Shown here piece by piece: positions 62,952 through 64,000 of a stretch of 64,000 bases of DNA (the first letter of the stretch is position 1; each line of letters opens with the position of its first letter). This stretch comes from Rhodocyclales bacterium. Its GTDB lineage: Bacteria > Pseudomonadota > Gammaproteobacteria > Burkholderiales > Rhodocyclaceae. The position numbers and the translations under genes were made by a program. A model generated the notes under the pieces. The model did not search any database. It saw only the letters and a program-made list of their open reading frames with translations, and was not told the DNA's origin. The stretch is from the NCBI GenBank assembly GCA_016235025.1, contig JACRMV010000004.1:1-64000 (forward strand). The letters are read 5' to 3'.

Positions 62952-64000
62952 ATGTCCAAACCAGAGCAAACCGATCTGCCCAATGTCCACCGAGTTGCCC
63001 GCACCTACGCCGAAGTCGCCCAGCGCGCCTCGCGCCTGCTGACCGAACATGTGCAGCGCCAGATGGCCAAAGGTATTTCTACGCCATCCGACGATCTGGG
63101 CATCGCCCAGGCCTTTATGGACATGATGGCCAAAATGCTGGCCAATCCCTACAAAATGGCGCAGGAACAGATGAATCTGGTATGGGATTATTTCTCGCTC
63201 TGGCAGCATTCGATACTGCGCTCGATGGGCATGGATGGCGTGCCGGTAGCCGCTGTTGCGAAAGGCGACAACCGCTTCAAGGACGAACAATGGGAAGAGC
63301 ACTTCTTGTTCGACTTCATCAAGCAGAGCTATCTCATCACCGCGCGCCACATTCATGACGCCGTAAGTAATGTGGAAGGTCTTGACGATCAATCGCAGAA
63401 GAAGGTCAACTTCTTCACCCGCCAGTTCATCGACGCGCTCTCGCCCTCCAATTTTGCCCTTACCAATCCGGCCGTGTTGCGCGAAACAGTCAGTTCGAAC
63501 GGCCAGAACCTGCTGAATGGCTTCAACAACCTGCTGCGCGACATCGAGGACGGCGATGGCCAGCTGCGCGTCAAGATGACGGACACCAGTGCCTTCGAAA
63601 TGGGCAAAAATGTTGCCACGACGCCCGGCAAGGTGGTGTTCCAGAATGACCTGATGCAGCTGTTGCAATTCAACCCGACGACAAAAGAGCAGTTCAAGCG
63701 CCCGCTGCTGATCGTCCCGCCCTGGATCAACAAGTACTACATCCTCGATCTGCGCGACAAGAATTCCTACATCAAATGGGCCACCGACCAGGGCCATACG
63801 GTGTTCTGCATTTCCTGGGTCAATCCCGATGCCAAGCTGGCTGAAAAGAGCTTCGAGGATTACCTGCTCGAAGGCACGCTGGCGGCAGTCGACGCCGTGT
63901 GCAAACAGACCGGCGAAGAGGAGATCAACGCCGTCGGCTACTGCCTCGGCGGCACGCTGCTGGGCGCCACATTGGCCTACATGGCGGCAAAGAAGGACAA
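62952..64000 (+). CDS. phaC: Class I poly(3-hydroxyalkanoate) synthase (partial)
   Basis: 349 codons are visible before the window ends. Starts MSKPEQTDLPNVHRVART; the PhaC_N domain is recognisable (FDALSPSNFALTNPAV...; LLIVPPWINKYYILDL) and the lipase-like box with the catalytic Cys is GYCLGG (Cys331, 63942-63944). The class I call follows from the long N-terminus. The C-terminal Asp/His of the triad are not in view. Makes PHB-type polymer from hydroxyacyl-CoA. Confidence 0.95.
   Translation, partial: MSKPEQTDLPNVHRVARTYAEVAQRASRLLTEHVQRQMAKGISTPSDDLGIAQAFMDMMAKMLANPYKMAQEQMNLVWDYFSLWQHSILRSMGMDGVPVAAVAKGDNRFKDEQWEEHFLFDFIKQSYLITARHIHDAVSNVEGLDDQSQKKVNFFTRQFIDALSPSNFALTNPAVLRETVSSNGQNLLNGFNNLLRDIEDGDGQLRVKMTDTSAFEMGKNVATTPGKVVFQNDLMQLLQFNPTTKEQFKRPLLIVPPWINKYYILDLRDKNSYIKWATDQGHTVFCISWVNPDAKLAEKSFEDYLLEGTLAAVDAVCKQTGEEEINAVGYCLGGTLLGATLAYMAAKKD

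Overview
The window is a stretch of chromosome from a high-GC betaproteobacterium. The gene set points to Rhodocyclales or a close relative: a TorF-type porin with glnK-amtB, class I PHA synthase, HemJ, the algH-ruvX-pyrR-pyrB-pyrX operon, pilT/pilU and a LiuR-controlled leucine operon. This placement rests on gene content and synteny only. No rRNA, tRNA, CRISPR array, complete transposon or prophage was recognised. No gap without a gene or gene remnant exceeds 300 bases.

Layout. 1-3.3 kb: the edge of ubiK, then a nitrogen operon (TorF-like porin, glnK, amtB) behind a good NtrC site, a sigma-54 promoter and an intrinsic terminator. 3.3-10.2 kb: peroxiredoxin, then the pyrimidine operon algH-ruvX-pyrR-pyrB-pyrX. 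This operon is interrupted twice, by a GIY-YIG/DUF4357 nuclease gene between pyrR and pyrB and by a BstYI/BglII-like type II restriction-modification pair between pyrB and pyrX. 10-14 kb: redox and quinone-type genes (DODA dioxygenase, DoxX, pirin, azoR) with a divergent LysR regulator. 14-19.3 kb: yggU-yggT-proC-yggS, divergent from pilT-pilU. 19.2-22.8 kb: rRNA methyltransferase, hemJ, an epimerase and a ferredoxin-reductase fusion. 22.8-28.2 kb: a complete branched-chain amino acid ABC transporter (livFGMH plus livK) around a CBS-domain gene. 28-35.5 kb: cytochrome c, a DUF255 protein, a lone CheY, ilvD, lgt, purU and thrH.

35.5-40.7 kb is an eroded accessory zone. It holds a DUF202 gene, a DsrE protein, a catalase-like peroxidase, ynfA, two VOC proteins and an SRPBCC protein, mixed with at least four gene remnants (chlorite-dismutase-like, pirin, a second DUF202, DUF1272) and a candidate structured RNA. 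40.7-48 kb: an RNB ribonuclease carrying an inserted repeat segment, TonB, an EamA transporter, a flavin reductase, purT and mutY. 48-49.9 kb: an AIPR-family defence gene flanked by similar short direct repeats. 49.9-52.7 kb: ubiX, a Gx transporter/NusG-II pair, rapZ and DUF1289. 52.7-61.7 kb: a full leucine/isovalerate degradation operon under LiuR with a palindromic operator over its promoter. 61.9-64 kb: a metallo-hydrolase and the start of phaC.

How the parts fit. LivFGMHK can import leucine, the liu operon turns it into acetyl-CoA and acetoacetate, and a thiolase and PhaC can direct acetyl units to PHA. PurU releases formate that PurT can use for purine synthesis. Two dispersed short-repeat families overlay this: a roughly 25-bp element (core GTCGGCGCTGGTGATACGG) seen at least 13 times inside genes and at gene ends, and a REP-like AATAGGGG...CCCTATT motif in the RNB gene and beside the AIPR gene. 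The clearest unusual features are the restriction-modification pair stitched into the pyr operon, the dispersed 25-bp element, the repeat-flanked AIPR gene and the candidate structured RNA near 39 kb.
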